Shown: positions 26,679-34,710 of the stretch, one piece after another
Position numbering within the stretch: the first letter of the stretch is position 1
Layout of the letters: the number at the start of each line of letters is the position of its first letter
Source of the DNA: Streptomyces coeruleorubidus
GTDB taxonomy: Bacteria > Actinomycetota > Actinomycetes > Streptomycetales > Streptomycetaceae
Direction of reading: 5' to 3'
Assembly (NCBI RefSeq): GCF_028885415.1
Contig: NZ_CP118527.1
Location: forward strand, 5,642,001 to 5,706,000
DNA length: 64,000 nucleotides
Program-made: the position numbers and the translations under genes
Notes under the pieces: generated by a model
The model's input: only the letters and a program-made list of their open reading frames with translations
What the model was told of the DNA's origin: nothing
The model's database searches: none

Positions 26679-27953
26679 TCACCGCGCCACGGCCTTCCGC
26701 AGCGTCTTCTGAAGGTCCTTCAGTGCCTGCGCGCTGCTCTTCTCCCCGGTCAGGGCGGCGTACGCCTCCTGCTGGACCGCCGAGGTCACGTCCCCGTACT
26801 GCACCACCCGCGGACGCGGCACGGCCCGCAGGATGGACTCCTTGAGCACCGGCAGGTACGGGTACTTCTCCACGAGCGCCCTGTCGTCGTAGAGCGAGGC
26901 GTACGGCGGGGCGGCGGAGGCGTCCCGGAGCAGGGTCCTCGTGTTCTCCTCGCTGGTCATGAACTTGATGAAGTCCAGGGCCGTCGCCTTGTTCTCGGCG
27001 GACGAGGACACGGCCATGTTGTGACCGCCGAGACTGGAGGATCCGGGCCCGTCGAGGCCGGGCAGGGGTGCGACGGCGAACTTGCCCTTGATGGCGCTCT
27101 TCTGGGCCAGGGAGTACACGTACGGCCAGTTGCGCAGGAAGATCAGCTTGCCTGCCTGGAACGCCTGGCGGCCGTCCTCCTCCTGGTAGGTGACGGCCTG
27201 CTCGGGGATCGTCCCGTCCTTGAAGGAGCCGGTGAGGAAGTCCAGGCCCTTCCTCGCCTGCGGGGTGTCGACGTTGGGCCTGCCGCTCGCGTCGGTGACC
27301 TGGCCGCCGGCGGAGTGCACGGCCTCGGCGAAGTTCACCGTCAGGCCCTCGTACTTCTGGAACTGCCCGGCGTAACAGGACATGTTCTTCGCCTCGGGAA
27401 GCTTCTTGACCTTGGCGCAGGCGGACTTGAGAGCGGCCCAGGTGGCCGGCGGCTCGCTGACACCGGCCTTCTTCAGCAGATCGGTGCGGTAGTAGAGCAT
27501 TCCGCCGTCCGAGCTGCCCGGCACCGCATACAGGTCGCCGCGATACCGCGAGGTCTCCACCACCGGCTTCAGCATCTTCTCCAGCGGGAACCGCTCCTCG
27601 GGCAGCCGGTCGATCCACCGGTGGGCGGCGAACTCCGAGGTCCACACGGCGTCGAGGGACAGCACCGTGTAGGCGTCGGACTTCGTCTCCGCGTTCTGGA
27701 TCATCTGCTGCCGCTGGGCGTCCGCGTCCGTCGGCAGCTGGATGAAGGTGACCTTCTCCTTCGGATGCGCCTTGTTCCAGCGGTCGAGCATCGGCTGGAC
27801 GGTGCCGGTGGTGTCCTTCCCGGCCACGTACGTGATGGGGCCGCGCCCCTCGAACGACGGTGTTCCGGCCTGCCCTGAGCCGCTGCCACAGGCGGCGAGG
27901 AGAAGCCCGGTGGCAGCGAGCGCGGCCGCTGTCGTCTTGGATCTGGTCGTCAC
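26679..27953 (-). CDS. Sugar ABC transporter substrate-binding lipoprotein
   Basis: This 424-residue solute-binding lipoprotein of the MalE-like cluster has a signal peptide ending in lipobox LLAAC (Cys about residue 22). The mature domain shows VQPMLDRWNKAHPKEKVTFI, the hinge-like AVPGSSDGGMLYYRTDLLKK, and FAVAPLPGLDGPGSSSLGGH. GTG 27953 is preceded by AGGAGAG. It is the first gene of the operon binding protein-permease-permease-glucosidase, divergent from a LacI-family regulator. This points to uptake of an alpha-linked glucose oligosaccharide. Confidence 0.93.
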   Translation of the reverse strand: MTTRSKTTAAALAATGLLLAACGSGSGQAGTPSFEGRGPITYVAGKDTTGTVQPMLDRWNKAHPKEKVTFIQLPTDADAQRQQMIQNAETKSDAYTVLSLDAVWTSEFAAHRWIDRLPEERFPLEKMLKPVVETSRYRGDLYAVPGSSDGGMLYYRTDLLKKAGVSEPPATWAALKSACAKVKKLPEAKNMSCYAGQFQKYEGLTVNFAEAVHSAGGQVTDASGRPNVDTPQARKGLDFLTGSFKDGTIPEQAVTYQEEDGRQAFQAGKLIFLRNWPYVYSLAQKSAIKGKFAVAPLPGLDGPGSSSLGGHNMAVSSSAENKATALDFIKFMTSEENTRTLLRDASAAPPYASLYDDRALVEKYPYLPVLKESILRAVPRPRVVQYGDVTSAVQQEAYAALTGEKSSAQALKDLQKTLRKAVAR

Positions 27954-28087
27954 TGTCTCTCCTGGTCGTGCGGAACCGGGGTTGCGGCTTCTGAGACTGC
28001 GTTGTCACGGAACCTTTTGGATAAACGCGCAGGTCATATGTCTGGCAATAGACCCGATCGAAAGATCTCCGAGGCCGTCGGGACAAC

Positions 28088-28097
28088 GCTTGCAAGC
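28088..28097. promoter_or_regulatory. Candidate LacI-family operator (CTTGCAAG type)
   Basis: The perfect palindrome GCTTGCAAGC lies between the divergent sugar operon and its regulator. Its CTTGCA core resembles the CTTGCAG motif I recall for MalR sites of Streptomyces maltose operons. Position and symmetry support an operator for the adjacent regulator. Confidence 0.5.
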
Positions 28098-28168
28098 TAG
28101 GGGCGTGCTTTGTCGAAGTCAATGCGTTACGTCGGAGTAATCGGCTGACGGTTCACGGCGGGCAGGCG

Positions 28169-28182
28169 TGAAAGCGCTGTCA
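28169..28182. promoter_or_regulatory. Second candidate LacI-family operator
   Basis: TGAAAGCGCTGTCA is an almost perfect palindrome around a central CG, as typical for LacI/GalR operators. It lies 44 bases upstream of the regulator start codon and suggests autoregulation. Confidence 0.5.
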
Positions 28183-28225
28183 TTTTCCGGGGTCGGGGAG
28201 TGAATCCCTGTGCTACCGTCCGCTC

Positions 28226-29299
28226 ATGCCTCCAGCTCAACGGCACCCCACGATGGCCGACGTCGCCGAACGGGCCGGGGTCTCCACATCCACCGTCTCG
28301 CGCACGCTGCGCGGCCTGTCCACGGTCTCGCCGGAGGTGCGGGCCCGTGTCGAGAAGGCCGCGCGCGAACTGAACTTCGCCGTGTCCCGGCAGGCCGCGA
28401 GCCTGGTCACGGGCAGGACCGGGACGGTGGCGGTGCTGGTCCCGACGCTCAACTCCTGGTTCATGGGATCCGCCCTGTCCAGCCTGGCCCCGCTGCTGCG
28501 GGCGGCGGGCATGCAGCTGAACGTCTACGAGATCCCCGACCTGGCCGAGCGCACCGCGTTCTTCGAGCACCTCCCGGCACGCCGCAACGCCGACGCGCTC
28601 CTGGTGTTCTCCTTCGACCTCACCGACGAGGAGACCGCGCGGCTGGACGACCTCGGCATGCCGGTGATCTATGTCAGCCAGCATGTCGAAGGACGCCCGA
28701 GCATCTACGTCGACGACGTGGCCGGAGCCCTGCACGGCACCCGGCACCTGCTCAACCTCGGCCACCGCCGGATCGCCTTCGTCCAGACCGCGGGCGCCAG
28801 CGGCTTCTCCTTCAGCTCCAACGAACGTCTGCTGGGCTACCAGCAGGGGCTCACCGAGGCGGGAGTCCCGCTCGACGACGACCTGGTGGTGTCCACGCGG
28901 GTCGGCGACAAGCGGGCCGCCGCCGAGGTGCTCGGCATGCTGCTGAGCCTGCGCGAACCGCCCACCGCCGTCTTCGCCGAGCAGGACGAGGTCGCCGTCG
29001 CCCTCATCTGGAACCTGCGCAAGACGCAGATCGCCGTACCCGAGCGGATCTCCGTCCTCGGCTTCGACGACCAGCCGCTGGCCGACTGGTTCGACCTGTC
29101 CACGGTCGCCCAGTCACCGTCGGACATGGGTCGGGAGGCCGGCGAGCTGGCGCTGAAGCTCATCGAGGACTCCGGGGCCGATCACGAGCGGCATGTCGTG
29201 CTGCCGACGTATGTGATCCCGCGGGCTACGACCGCGCCGGTGGCCCGGGCCAGGGCCTCGGGCGAGGGGGAGCGGGCCGGCGAGCCGACACCCGGTTGA
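28226..29299 (+). CDS. LacI-family transcriptional regulator of the alpha-glucoside operon
   Basis: This 357-residue repressor has the N-terminal LacI HTH (TMADVAERAGVSTSTVSRTL, residues 9-28, with the minor-groove hinge region following) and a periplasmic-binding-like sugar sensor domain (TGTVAVLVPTLNSWFMGSAL, VISVLGFDDQ-type SVLGFDDQPLADW). It is divergent from the sugar-binding protein gene, and two palindromes lie in the shared 272-base control region. The simplest model is repression of the operon and of itself, relieved by an alpha-glucoside. Confidence 0.93.
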   Translation: MPPAQRHPTMADVAERAGVSTSTVSRTLRGLSTVSPEVRARVEKAARELNFAVSRQAASLVTGRTGTVAVLVPTLNSWFMGSALSSLAPLLRAAGMQLNVYEIPDLAERTAFFEHLPARRNADALLVFSFDLTDEETARLDDLGMPVIYVSQHVEGRPSIYVDDVAGALHGTRHLLNLGHRRIAFVQTAGASGFSFSSNERLLGYQQGLTEAGVPLDDDLVVSTRVGDKRAAAEVLGMLLSLREPPTAVFAEQDEVAVALIWNLRKTQIAVPERISVLGFDDQPLADWFDLSTVAQSPSDMGREAGELALKLIEDSGADHERHVVLPTYVIPRATTAPVARARASGEGERAGEPTPG

Positions 29300-29330
29300 C
29301 CCGCGGGGCGGACGCGCCTGGGCCGGCGTG

Positions 29331-30137
29331 TCAGCTCTCCGCGAGGGCGAAGAACCGCATCGGGGAGTTCGCCTCGAAACCGATGCGTGGATACACGGGC
29401 GCTCCGGCGGCGGTGGCGTGCAGGGTCGCCCGGGTCAGCCCGGTGGCCCGGCCACCCTCGTACAGGGCCTTCCGTGTCACCGCTTCTCCGTATCCCCGGC
29501 GCTCCCACGCCGGATCGGTGGCGACGAGGAGCACGAAGAGGCGGCCGTCGGCCTCGACGGTGGCGGCGCAGCTCACGGGAGTGCCGTCGCCCCGCACGCC
29601 CAGGTAGGCGTACACCCGGGTTTTCCACAGGGAGGAGCGGCCGAGACCGTCCCGGCCGTCCTCCAACGGGAACCCGTAGGCACGCGAGTTGATGTCGGCG
29701 AAGGCGCGCAGCTGGTCGTCCGTGGTCACGCGTAAGAACGTCAGCTCGGGATGGGTGGGTTCGGGAAGGGGCAGCAGATCCCCCGCCATGCCCGTCCCGG
29801 CGAAGGCGTGCACGAGCCCGGCTCGCTCGGCGGTGTCCCCGAGCCCCGCGCGCGCCTCGTCATCCAGCAGATCCTCGAAGACCCAGAGAAAGCCGGGGTG
29901 CTCCTTCGACCGCATGATCTCCGCGACCTCGTTCAGCCGCTGCTTCGCCAGCCCGGCGGTCGTGCCGTGTTCGGTCAGCGTGACGCAGTTCCAGAAGGCG
30001 AACCGGCAGTCGGCCCAGCGGACGGCGATCCCCGGCAGGTCGCGGACGTCCGCGTGCGGATCCCGGTCGAGCACCATGACCCGCCACACCGTGGCGAGCT
30101 GCTCCACCGATTCGATCGAGCCCGCGAGATCGCGCAT
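29331..30137 (-). CDS. GNAT-family N-acetyltransferase (contains TTA codon)
   Basis: This 268-residue protein has a less conserved N-terminal half (RFAFWNCVTLTEHGTTAGLA) and a C-terminal GNAT domain. The acetyl-CoA loop is VATDPAWERRGYGEAVTRKA, followed by the C-terminal APVYPRIGFEANSP. The substrate is unknown. Leu135 in ELTFLRV is encoded by TTA (plus-strand taa at 29733-29735), so expression is predicted to depend on the developmental bldA tRNA. It is convergent with the LacI gene. Confidence 0.85.
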   Translation of the reverse strand: MRDLAGSIESVEQLATVWRVMVLDRDPHADVRDLPGIAVRWADCRFAFWNCVTLTEHGTTAGLAKQRLNEVAEIMRSKEHPGFLWVFEDLLDDEARAGLGDTAERAGLVHAFAGTGMAGDLLPLPEPTHPELTFLRVTTDDQLRAFADINSRAYGFPLEDGRDGLGRSSLWKTRVYAYLGVRGDGTPVSCAATVEADGRLFVLLVATDPAWERRGYGEAVTRKALYEGGRATGLTRATLHATAAGAPVYPRIGFEANSPMRFFALAES

Positions 30138-30296
30138 GAGAACCCCTCAGATAGGCGGCGGGACAAGGGAGTTGTCCGCACTGCACACACTGCCCTCCAC
30201 GGACCTTCCGCATCCACACCCCGGAACCTTTGCGATCATGAACTGCGGCGTGCTCACCCCTACACTGTCAGCACCCCCGACGCGAGGAACGCCAGG

Positions 30297-30596
30297 ATGG
30301 ACGACGAACCGCTGAGGGACTGGGCGGACCGCCGCGACGCGAAGATCGGCCGCCTGCGCGCCATGCCGGTCGTCTCCGGCGACGGTCCCAGGGGGTCCCA
30401 CCTGTACCCGGAGACCCCTCGGGCCATCGAGCGTTGGAACGGCCACGCGTGGGAGCCGTACGGCTTCGCCGCCGACTTGGATGAGACCAAGGCCGTCCTC
30501 TACCCGGAGGCGAGCCGGCCTCCGTCTCCGGAACCGGTGTCGAAGCCCCTCGGTACCGGCACCGGCAAGCACCGCAAGCCTCCGGCGCCGAGGTAG
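30297..30596 (+). CDS. DUF6087-like small protein
   Basis: This 99-residue hydrophilic protein begins MDDEPLRDWADRRDAKIGRL and contains GSHLYPETPRAIERWNGHAW followed by EPYGFAADLDETK, a pattern of the DUF6087 family of Streptomyces. The tail is Pro/Lys-rich (GTGKHRKPPAPR). The ribosome binding site AGGA is close to the ATG. There is no known function. It lies convergent with the VanX-like dipeptidase gene. Confidence 0.7.
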   Translation: MDDEPLRDWADRRDAKIGRLRAMPVVSGDGPRGSHLYPETPRAIERWNGHAWEPYGFAADLDETKAVLYPEASRPPSPEPVSKPLGTGTGKHRKPPAPR

Positions 30597-30614
30597 TAGG
30601 AGGACCCGGGAGGC

Positions 30615-31268
30615 TCAAGTCCGCTCCCGCGCCCCGTAGATCGCGTGCTCCGCGCCGGTGGCCAGGGCCCAGTACCGGTCGCCGTACGACCAGTGCCACC
30701 ACTCGGTCGGGTAGTTGACCAGGCCCGCGGCGGTCAGCGCGTCGCCGAGCAGCCGTCGGTTGTCGCGTGCCTGGGGCGGGATACGGGGGGCGTCCGTGTA
30801 GCAGGCGCCGTCGCTCTCCTCCGGGTTGGCGTTCACCCGCGTCCCCATGTCGAGTTCCGCCCCGTCGGCGGACATGAGGGTGAGGTCGACTGCCGCGCCG
30901 GCGCTGTGGGGAGCGATCTCGGGCGGCGACACGTAGCGGCTGGCGGCCTCCCGCACCTGTTCCGCCGACCAGCCCGGATGGTCCGCCCGCAGTGCGTCGG
31001 AATACTGCTCGAAATAGCGGCGCTGGAGGGCGGGCGGCCGATATCCCTCGACGAACAGCAGCCGCACGCCGTCCGGCAGCAACTCCTGAGCCTTCAGAAG
31101 GCGGGCCAGAACACCCTCCCGCAGGTGCGCGAAGTCGCCCCTCTCGTCGTCCTTCCGCGAGTCGACGGCGATGGACTCCCGCGCCCTGACGTCGAGCAGC
31201 GTTTCACCGCAGTCGGCCACGGGGACCGCAGCGATCCTGGGATCTGACATCAGCACGATCTCGGTCAT
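30615..31268 (-). CDS. VanX-like D-Ala-D-Ala dipeptidase (peptidase family M15D)
   Basis: This 217-residue zinc peptidase has the M15 motifs HSAGAAVDLTL (His and Asp zinc ligands with the SxGxAxD-like pattern), EWWHWSYGD (catalytic Glu and third ligand His) and FVEGYRPPALQRRYF. No signal peptide is seen, which fits a cytoplasmic VanX/DdpX-type enzyme that hydrolyses D-alanyl-D-alanine. No vanH or vanA partner is adjacent, so turnover of the dipeptide is more likely than glycopeptide resistance. An internal ATG (MSDPRIAAVP) is an alternative start. Confidence 0.85.
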   Translation of the reverse strand: MTEIVLMSDPRIAAVPVADCGETLLDVRARESIAVDSRKDDERGDFAHLREGVLARLLKAQELLPDGVRLLFVEGYRPPALQRRYFEQYSDALRADHPGWSAEQVREAASRYVSPPEIAPHSAGAAVDLTLMSADGAELDMGTRVNANPEESDGACYTDAPRIPPQARDNRRLLGDALTAAGLVNYPTEWWHWSYGDRYWALATGAEHAIYGARERT

Positions 31269-31343
31269 GCCCTGATCATGACGCAGGGCCCGAGAACAAC
31301 GAGGGCGAAGCGGGCCGGTGCCGTTGCGCGGAAGCCGGGGCGG

Positions 31344-31465
31344 TCAGTGATCTGCCCGGACGAAGACCGGCTTGAGGTGTTTCTCCGGCAGTGCGGCCGG
31401 CAGGTCCTCCCAGTCGATCGGTGGTGACTCGATGAGGGCCTGATCAGCGTTGCCGCCTCCGGAGT
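31344..31465 (-). pseudogene. Possible C-terminal gene remnant
   Basis: The minus-strand frame ending at 31344 encodes a well-formed C-terminus (ESPPIDWEDLPAALPEKHLK then PVFVRADH), but no start codon or coherent N-terminal sequence precedes it. I do not recognise the parent family with confidence; a dehydrogenase-like origin is only a guess. Confidence 0.3.
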
Positions 31466-31618
31466 TCCTGCAAGGGCGGTGCGGTGGGGGCTCGGCAGCG
31501 TGGCGAGCGACAGCGACCCCCCTGACTCCACAGCACAGGGCACATCAGTGCCCTTCTCCAAACCCATGTGCCCTCAACGTGTCCTGACCGCCTGGCGGCC
31601 TCACCCCGCACATGACAA

Positions 31619-31641
31619 AGGCGGGGCCCGAAAGCCCCGCC
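31619..31641. terminator. Hairpin terminator downstream of the minus-strand hypothetical gene
   Basis: GGCGGGGC and GCCCCGCC form a perfect 8-bp stem with a 6-base loop (CCGAAA), located about 22 bases past the end of the 143-residue hypothetical gene on the minus strand. Confidence 0.65.
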
Positions 31642-31662
31642 CGAACCCCATGAAGCCCCAGC

Positions 31663-32094
31663 TCAGGGCCAAACCAGGCAATACGGCTGATGCCCCGCCT
31701 CATGAAGCCGATGCGAGAAGTCCTGCCACTCATGCAGCAGTTGGTACACATTGAACGCGTCCCGAGGCCCGCCCCGGTCCGGCACCGTCGACCAGATGAA
31801 GGCCGCCGCGCCCACCGCCTCCTCGCCGATGCCCCGCAGAGGGTCGACGACGGTCATCGGGAGTTTCACGACCGCGTAGTCGGGGTGCAGGACGACCAGT
31901 TCCAGGGGCGGCACCTTGTGCAGGGGGACGCCCTCGATGCCCGTCAGGACCATCGCCGCCATGGTCTCCGGCTTGATCTTCGTGAACATGCCGTTCATGC
32001 CGAGCTCGTCGCCGCCGAGTTCCTCCGGACGCATCGAGATCGGGACGCGGGCAGCGGTCGCGCCGTCCGGCGCGCCGAAGTACTTGTACGTCAC
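31663..32094 (-). CDS. Conserved hypothetical protein
   Basis: This 143-residue protein starts [20 protein letters not shown] and ends [14 protein letters not shown]. It looks globular, with a hydrophobic core ([20 protein letters not shown]) and no membrane segment. I do not recognise a family with a known role. GTG 32094 is chosen because it overlaps the stop of a small upstream frame in GTGA (32091-32094), a standard sign of translational coupling. GTG 32100 is the alternative. Confidence 0.7.
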   Translation of the reverse strand: MTYKYFGAPDGATAARVPISMRPEELGGDELGMNGMFTKIKPETMAAMVLTGIEGVPLHKVPPLELVVLHPDYAVVKLPMTVVDPLRGIGEEAVGAAAFIWSTVPDRGGPRDAFNVYQLLHEWQDFSHRLHEAGHQPYCLVWP

Positions 32095-32309
32095 CCCCAC
32101 CCGACCACCATTCCTGCTCCCGGCCCGAAGATCTTCCACCCGGCGTTCAGTACGTCCGTCGAGCCGCTCCGGTTCACTCGGTAGTCCCTGGGTCCGACGT
32201 GCTTCCTGCGTGTCCTCCGCCTCGCGCCGGTGCCTTCCCCGCCGGGCACGTCGAGGACCCAGGCCATCAGTCCCCTCGCCCAGTCCGCCACCGCGATGCA
32301 TATCTCCAC
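32091..32309 (-). CDS. Small hypothetical ORF coupled to the downstream gene
   Basis: This 72-residue frame from GTG 32309 begins [20 protein letters not shown] and continues into a basic middle ([20 protein letters not shown]). The start has no obvious ribosome binding site. Support comes mainly from the exact GTGA overlap of its stop with the start of the next gene. It could instead be a chance frame in a 5' leader. Confidence 0.4.
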   Translation of the reverse strand: MEICIAVADWARGLMAWVLDVPGGEGTGARRRTRRKHVGPRDYRVNRSGSTDVLNAGWKIFGPGAGMVVGWG

Positions 32310-32588
32310 CCGACTGCTTTTCTAGGACGCGTCGCCCCCGCCGCGCAACCCGATCATCGTGTCAGTGACCTCCCCCGCGGCCGCTCGCCGAAACGTGCGT
32401 CGAAACATCTGCCCGCAGGATCTTCGCAGCCTCCGACCACCCTGGGCCGTTTGAGCTGTGTGTATCACGTCCCAGTCTCGCAGACGACGGAGGTTCGGGT
32501 ACCGGTTGCAGGGCACTGTCCTACCCTGAACAGGTCACTCACACCCGGAGTCCGACGTCGTCGGAGAAGGTCGGAGAAGTCGCAGGTC

Positions 32589-33905
32589 ATGAGCGAACTG
32601 GCATATCCGTATGAAGCACCGGCCTCGCAGGCTCTGTTCGACCGTGCGGCGGCCGTCACACCCGGTGGCGTGAACTCGCCGGTGCGGGCCTTCCGCGCCG
32701 TCGGCGGCACGCCGCGGTTCATGGTGTCCGGCAAGGGGCCGTATCTGACCGATGCCGACGGGCGGGAGTACGTCGACCTGGTGTGCTCCTGGGGGCCCAT
32801 GATCCTCGGGCACTCGCACCCCGAGGTCATCGCCGCCGTGCAGGACGCCGTCGCCCGCGGTACGTCCTTCGGCACGCCCGGTGAGGGCGAGGTCGCACTC
32901 GCCGAGGAGATGGTCGCGCGGATCGAGCCGCTGGAGCAGGTGCGGCTGGTGTCCAGCGGGACCGAGGCGACCATGTCCGCGATCCGGCTCGCGCGCGGGT
33001 TCACCCAGCGCAGCAAGGTGATCAAGTTCGCCGGGTGCTACCACGGGCACGTCGACTCGCTGCTCGCCGCCGCCGGCAGCGGCGTCGCGACCTTCGCGCT
33101 GCCCGACACCCCCGGTGTCACCGGCGCACAGGCCGGTGACACCGTCGTCCTGCCGTACAACGACCTCGACGCCGTACGCGCCGCCTTCGCCGCCCACCCC
33201 GGCGAGATCGCCTGTGTGATCACCGAGGCCTCCCCGGGCAACATGGGCGTCGTACCGCCCGCGGACGGCTTCAACCAGGGGCTGAAGGACCTCTGCGCCG
33301 AGAACGGCGCCCTCTACATCTCCGACGAGGTCATGACCGGGTTCCGGACCAGCCGGGCCGGGTGGTACGGGATCGACGGGGTCCGGCCCGACCTCATGAC
33401 CTTCGGCAAGGTCATGGGCGGCGGGTTTCCGGCGGCGGCCTTCGGCGGGCGTGCGGACGTGATGGCTCATCTCGCTCCGGCCGGGCCCGTCTACCAGGCC
33501 GGCACCCTCTCCGGGAACCCCGTCGCCACCGCGGCCGGCCTCGCCCAGCTGCGGCTCCTGGACGACGCCGCCTACGACAAGGTCGACGCCGTGTCGCAGG
33601 AGATCCAGGGGCTCGTCACCGAGGCCCTGACGAAGGAGGGCGTCGCGCACCGGCTCCAGAACGCCTCCAACATGTTCTCCGTGTTCTTCACCGACCGGCC
33701 CGTGCGGAACTACGAGGACGCCAAGGCGCAGGAGTCCTTCCGCTTCACCGCCTTCTTCCACTCCCTGCTCGCGAGCGGCGTCTACCTGCCGCCGTCGTCG
33801 TTCGAGTCCTGGTTCGTCTCCACCGCGCACGACGAGCGGGCGGTGCAGCGGATCGCCGACGCCCTCCCGGCGGCGGCCCGGGCGGCCGCGGAGGCGACGG
33901 CATGA
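32589..33905 (+). CDS. hemL: Glutamate-1-semialdehyde 2,1-aminomutase
   Basis: This 438-residue PLP enzyme converts glutamate-1-semialdehyde to 5-aminolevulinate in the C5 heme pathway. Motifs are [56 protein letters not shown], the PLP lysine Lys274 in [11 protein letters not shown], and [16 protein letters not shown] 32589 yields the family-like N-terminus [20 protein letters not shown]. The gene overlaps the phosphatase gene by ATGA. Its position ahead of cytochrome c maturation genes groups heme supply with heme attachment. Confidence 0.96.
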   Translation: MSELAYPYEAPASQALFDRAAAVTPGGVNSPVRAFRAVGGTPRFMVSGKGPYLTDADGREYVDLVCSWGPMILGHSHPEVIAAVQDAVARGTSFGTPGEGEVALAEEMVARIEPLEQVRLVSSGTEATMSAIRLARGFTQRSKVIKFAGCYHGHVDSLLAAAGSGVATFALPDTPGVTGAQAGDTVVLPYNDLDAVRAAFAAHPGEIACVITEASPGNMGVVPPADGFNQGLKDLCAENGALYISDEVMTGFRTSRAGWYGIDGVRPDLMTFGKVMGGGFPAAAFGGRADVMAHLAPAGPVYQAGTLSGNPVATAAGLAQLRLLDDAAYDKVDAVSQEIQGLVTEALTKEGVAHRLQNASNMFSVFFTDRPVRNYEDAKAQESFRFTAFFHSLLASGVYLPPSSFESWFVSTAHDERAVQRIADALPAAARAAAEATA

Positions 33906-34591
33906 GCGACCAGAACAGCGGCGACATCACCGTCGTCCACGTCATGCGGCACGGCGAGGTCGCCAACCCGGACGGCATCCTCTACGGGCGGCTGCCCGGC
34001 TACCACCTGTCCGAGCTGGGCCGGCGCATGGCCGACCGGGTCGCCGAGCACCTCGCGGCCCGTGATGTGACGTACGTCGTCGCCTCCCCGCTGGAGCGGG
34101 CGCAGGAGACGGCGGAGCCGATCGCCAAGACGCACGGACTGGACGTCGCCAGCGACGAGCGGTTGATCGAGGCCGGCAACATCTTCCAGGGCAAGACGTT
34201 CGGAGTCGGGGACGGGGCGCTGCGCAGGCCCGGCAACTGGAAGCACCTGCTCAACCCGTTCCGGCCGTCCTGGGGCGAGCCGTACGTCGACCAGGTCGTG
34301 CGGATGATGAACGCGCTGAGCGCCGCGAAGGACCGGGCCCGGGGGCACGAGGCCGTCGTGGTCAGCCATCAGCTGCCGATCTGGATCGTGCGGTCGTACG
34401 TCGAACGGCGGCGGCTCTGGCACGACCCGCGCAAGCGCCAGTGCACGCTCGCCTCGCTGACGACCTTCACGTACCAGGGCGACCGGATCGTTTCTGTCGG
34501 CTACACCGAGCCGGCCCGCGATCTCGTCCCGGCGCATCTCCTCGCCGGTGCCAAGCCGGTGAAGGGGAAGGACAAGGCGTTCGGCGCGTAG
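33902..34591 (+). CDS. Histidine phosphatase family protein
   Basis: This 229-residue enzyme of the phosphoglycerate mutase/acid phosphatase superfamily has the catalytic RHG motif in [15 protein letters not shown] (His17), the second Arg in [15 protein letters not shown], and the second His in [14 protein letters not shown]. Its start overlaps the hemL stop (ATGA at 33902-33905), so it is cotranslated with hemL. A phosphatase rather than a glycolytic mutase is likely from length and context. The substrate is unknown. Confidence 0.9.
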   Translation: MSDQNSGDITVVHVMRHGEVANPDGILYGRLPGYHLSELGRRMADRVAEHLAARDVTYVVASPLERAQETAEPIAKTHGLDVASDERLIEAGNIFQGKTFGVGDGALRRPGNWKHLLNPFRPSWGEPYVDQVVRMMNALSAAKDRARGHEAVVVSHQLPIWIVRSYVERRRLWHDPRKRQCTLASLTTFTYQGDRIVSVGYTEPARDLVPAHLLAGAKPVKGKDKAFGA

Positions 34592-34650
34592 GCCCTTTCT
34601 GTTCGCTTCTGACGCCTCCGTTATGGAATCGGCAAATATCAGCGGAACCT

Positions 34651-34705
34651 CCCCGTTCGTCACGTCCTCTGACTGGGTGACCACCAGAGAACGTGACGAA
34701 CGGGG
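34651..34705. promoter_or_regulatory. Long hairpin covering the ribosome binding site of the deacetylase gene
   Basis: Bases 34651-34671 can pair with 34685-34705 to give a 21-bp stem with one mismatch (outermost 15 bp perfect: CCCCGTTCGTCACGT) and a 13-base loop. The right arm ends in CGGGG, which is the best Shine-Dalgarno candidate for the ATG at 34711. In mRNA the hairpin would hide the ribosome binding site. As DNA it could be an operator, and as RNA it could also end transcription from the upstream operon. Confidence 0.7.
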
Positions 34706-34710
34706 ATGCA

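Larger units (their letters stand above)
31269..31662. other. Gene-poor stretch with possible gene remnant and hairpin
   Basis: These 394 bases hold no complete gene I can support. On the minus strand from about 31465 to 31344 there is a protein-like frame reading NADQALIESPPIDWEDLPAA then LPEKHLKPVFVRADH and a TGA stop. Its upstream part is not coding-like, so it may be the C-terminal remnant of a lost gene. A GC hairpin follows at 31619-31641. Confidence 0.45.

Noticed and set aside
30615..31268. Vancomycin-type resistance locus
   Set aside because: The VanX-like dipeptidase stands alone, with no vanH, vanA or vanRS neighbours.
32199..32588. N-terminal extension of hemL
   Set aside because: The extra residues are unrelated to the aminomutase family; ATG 32589 gives the expected N-terminus.
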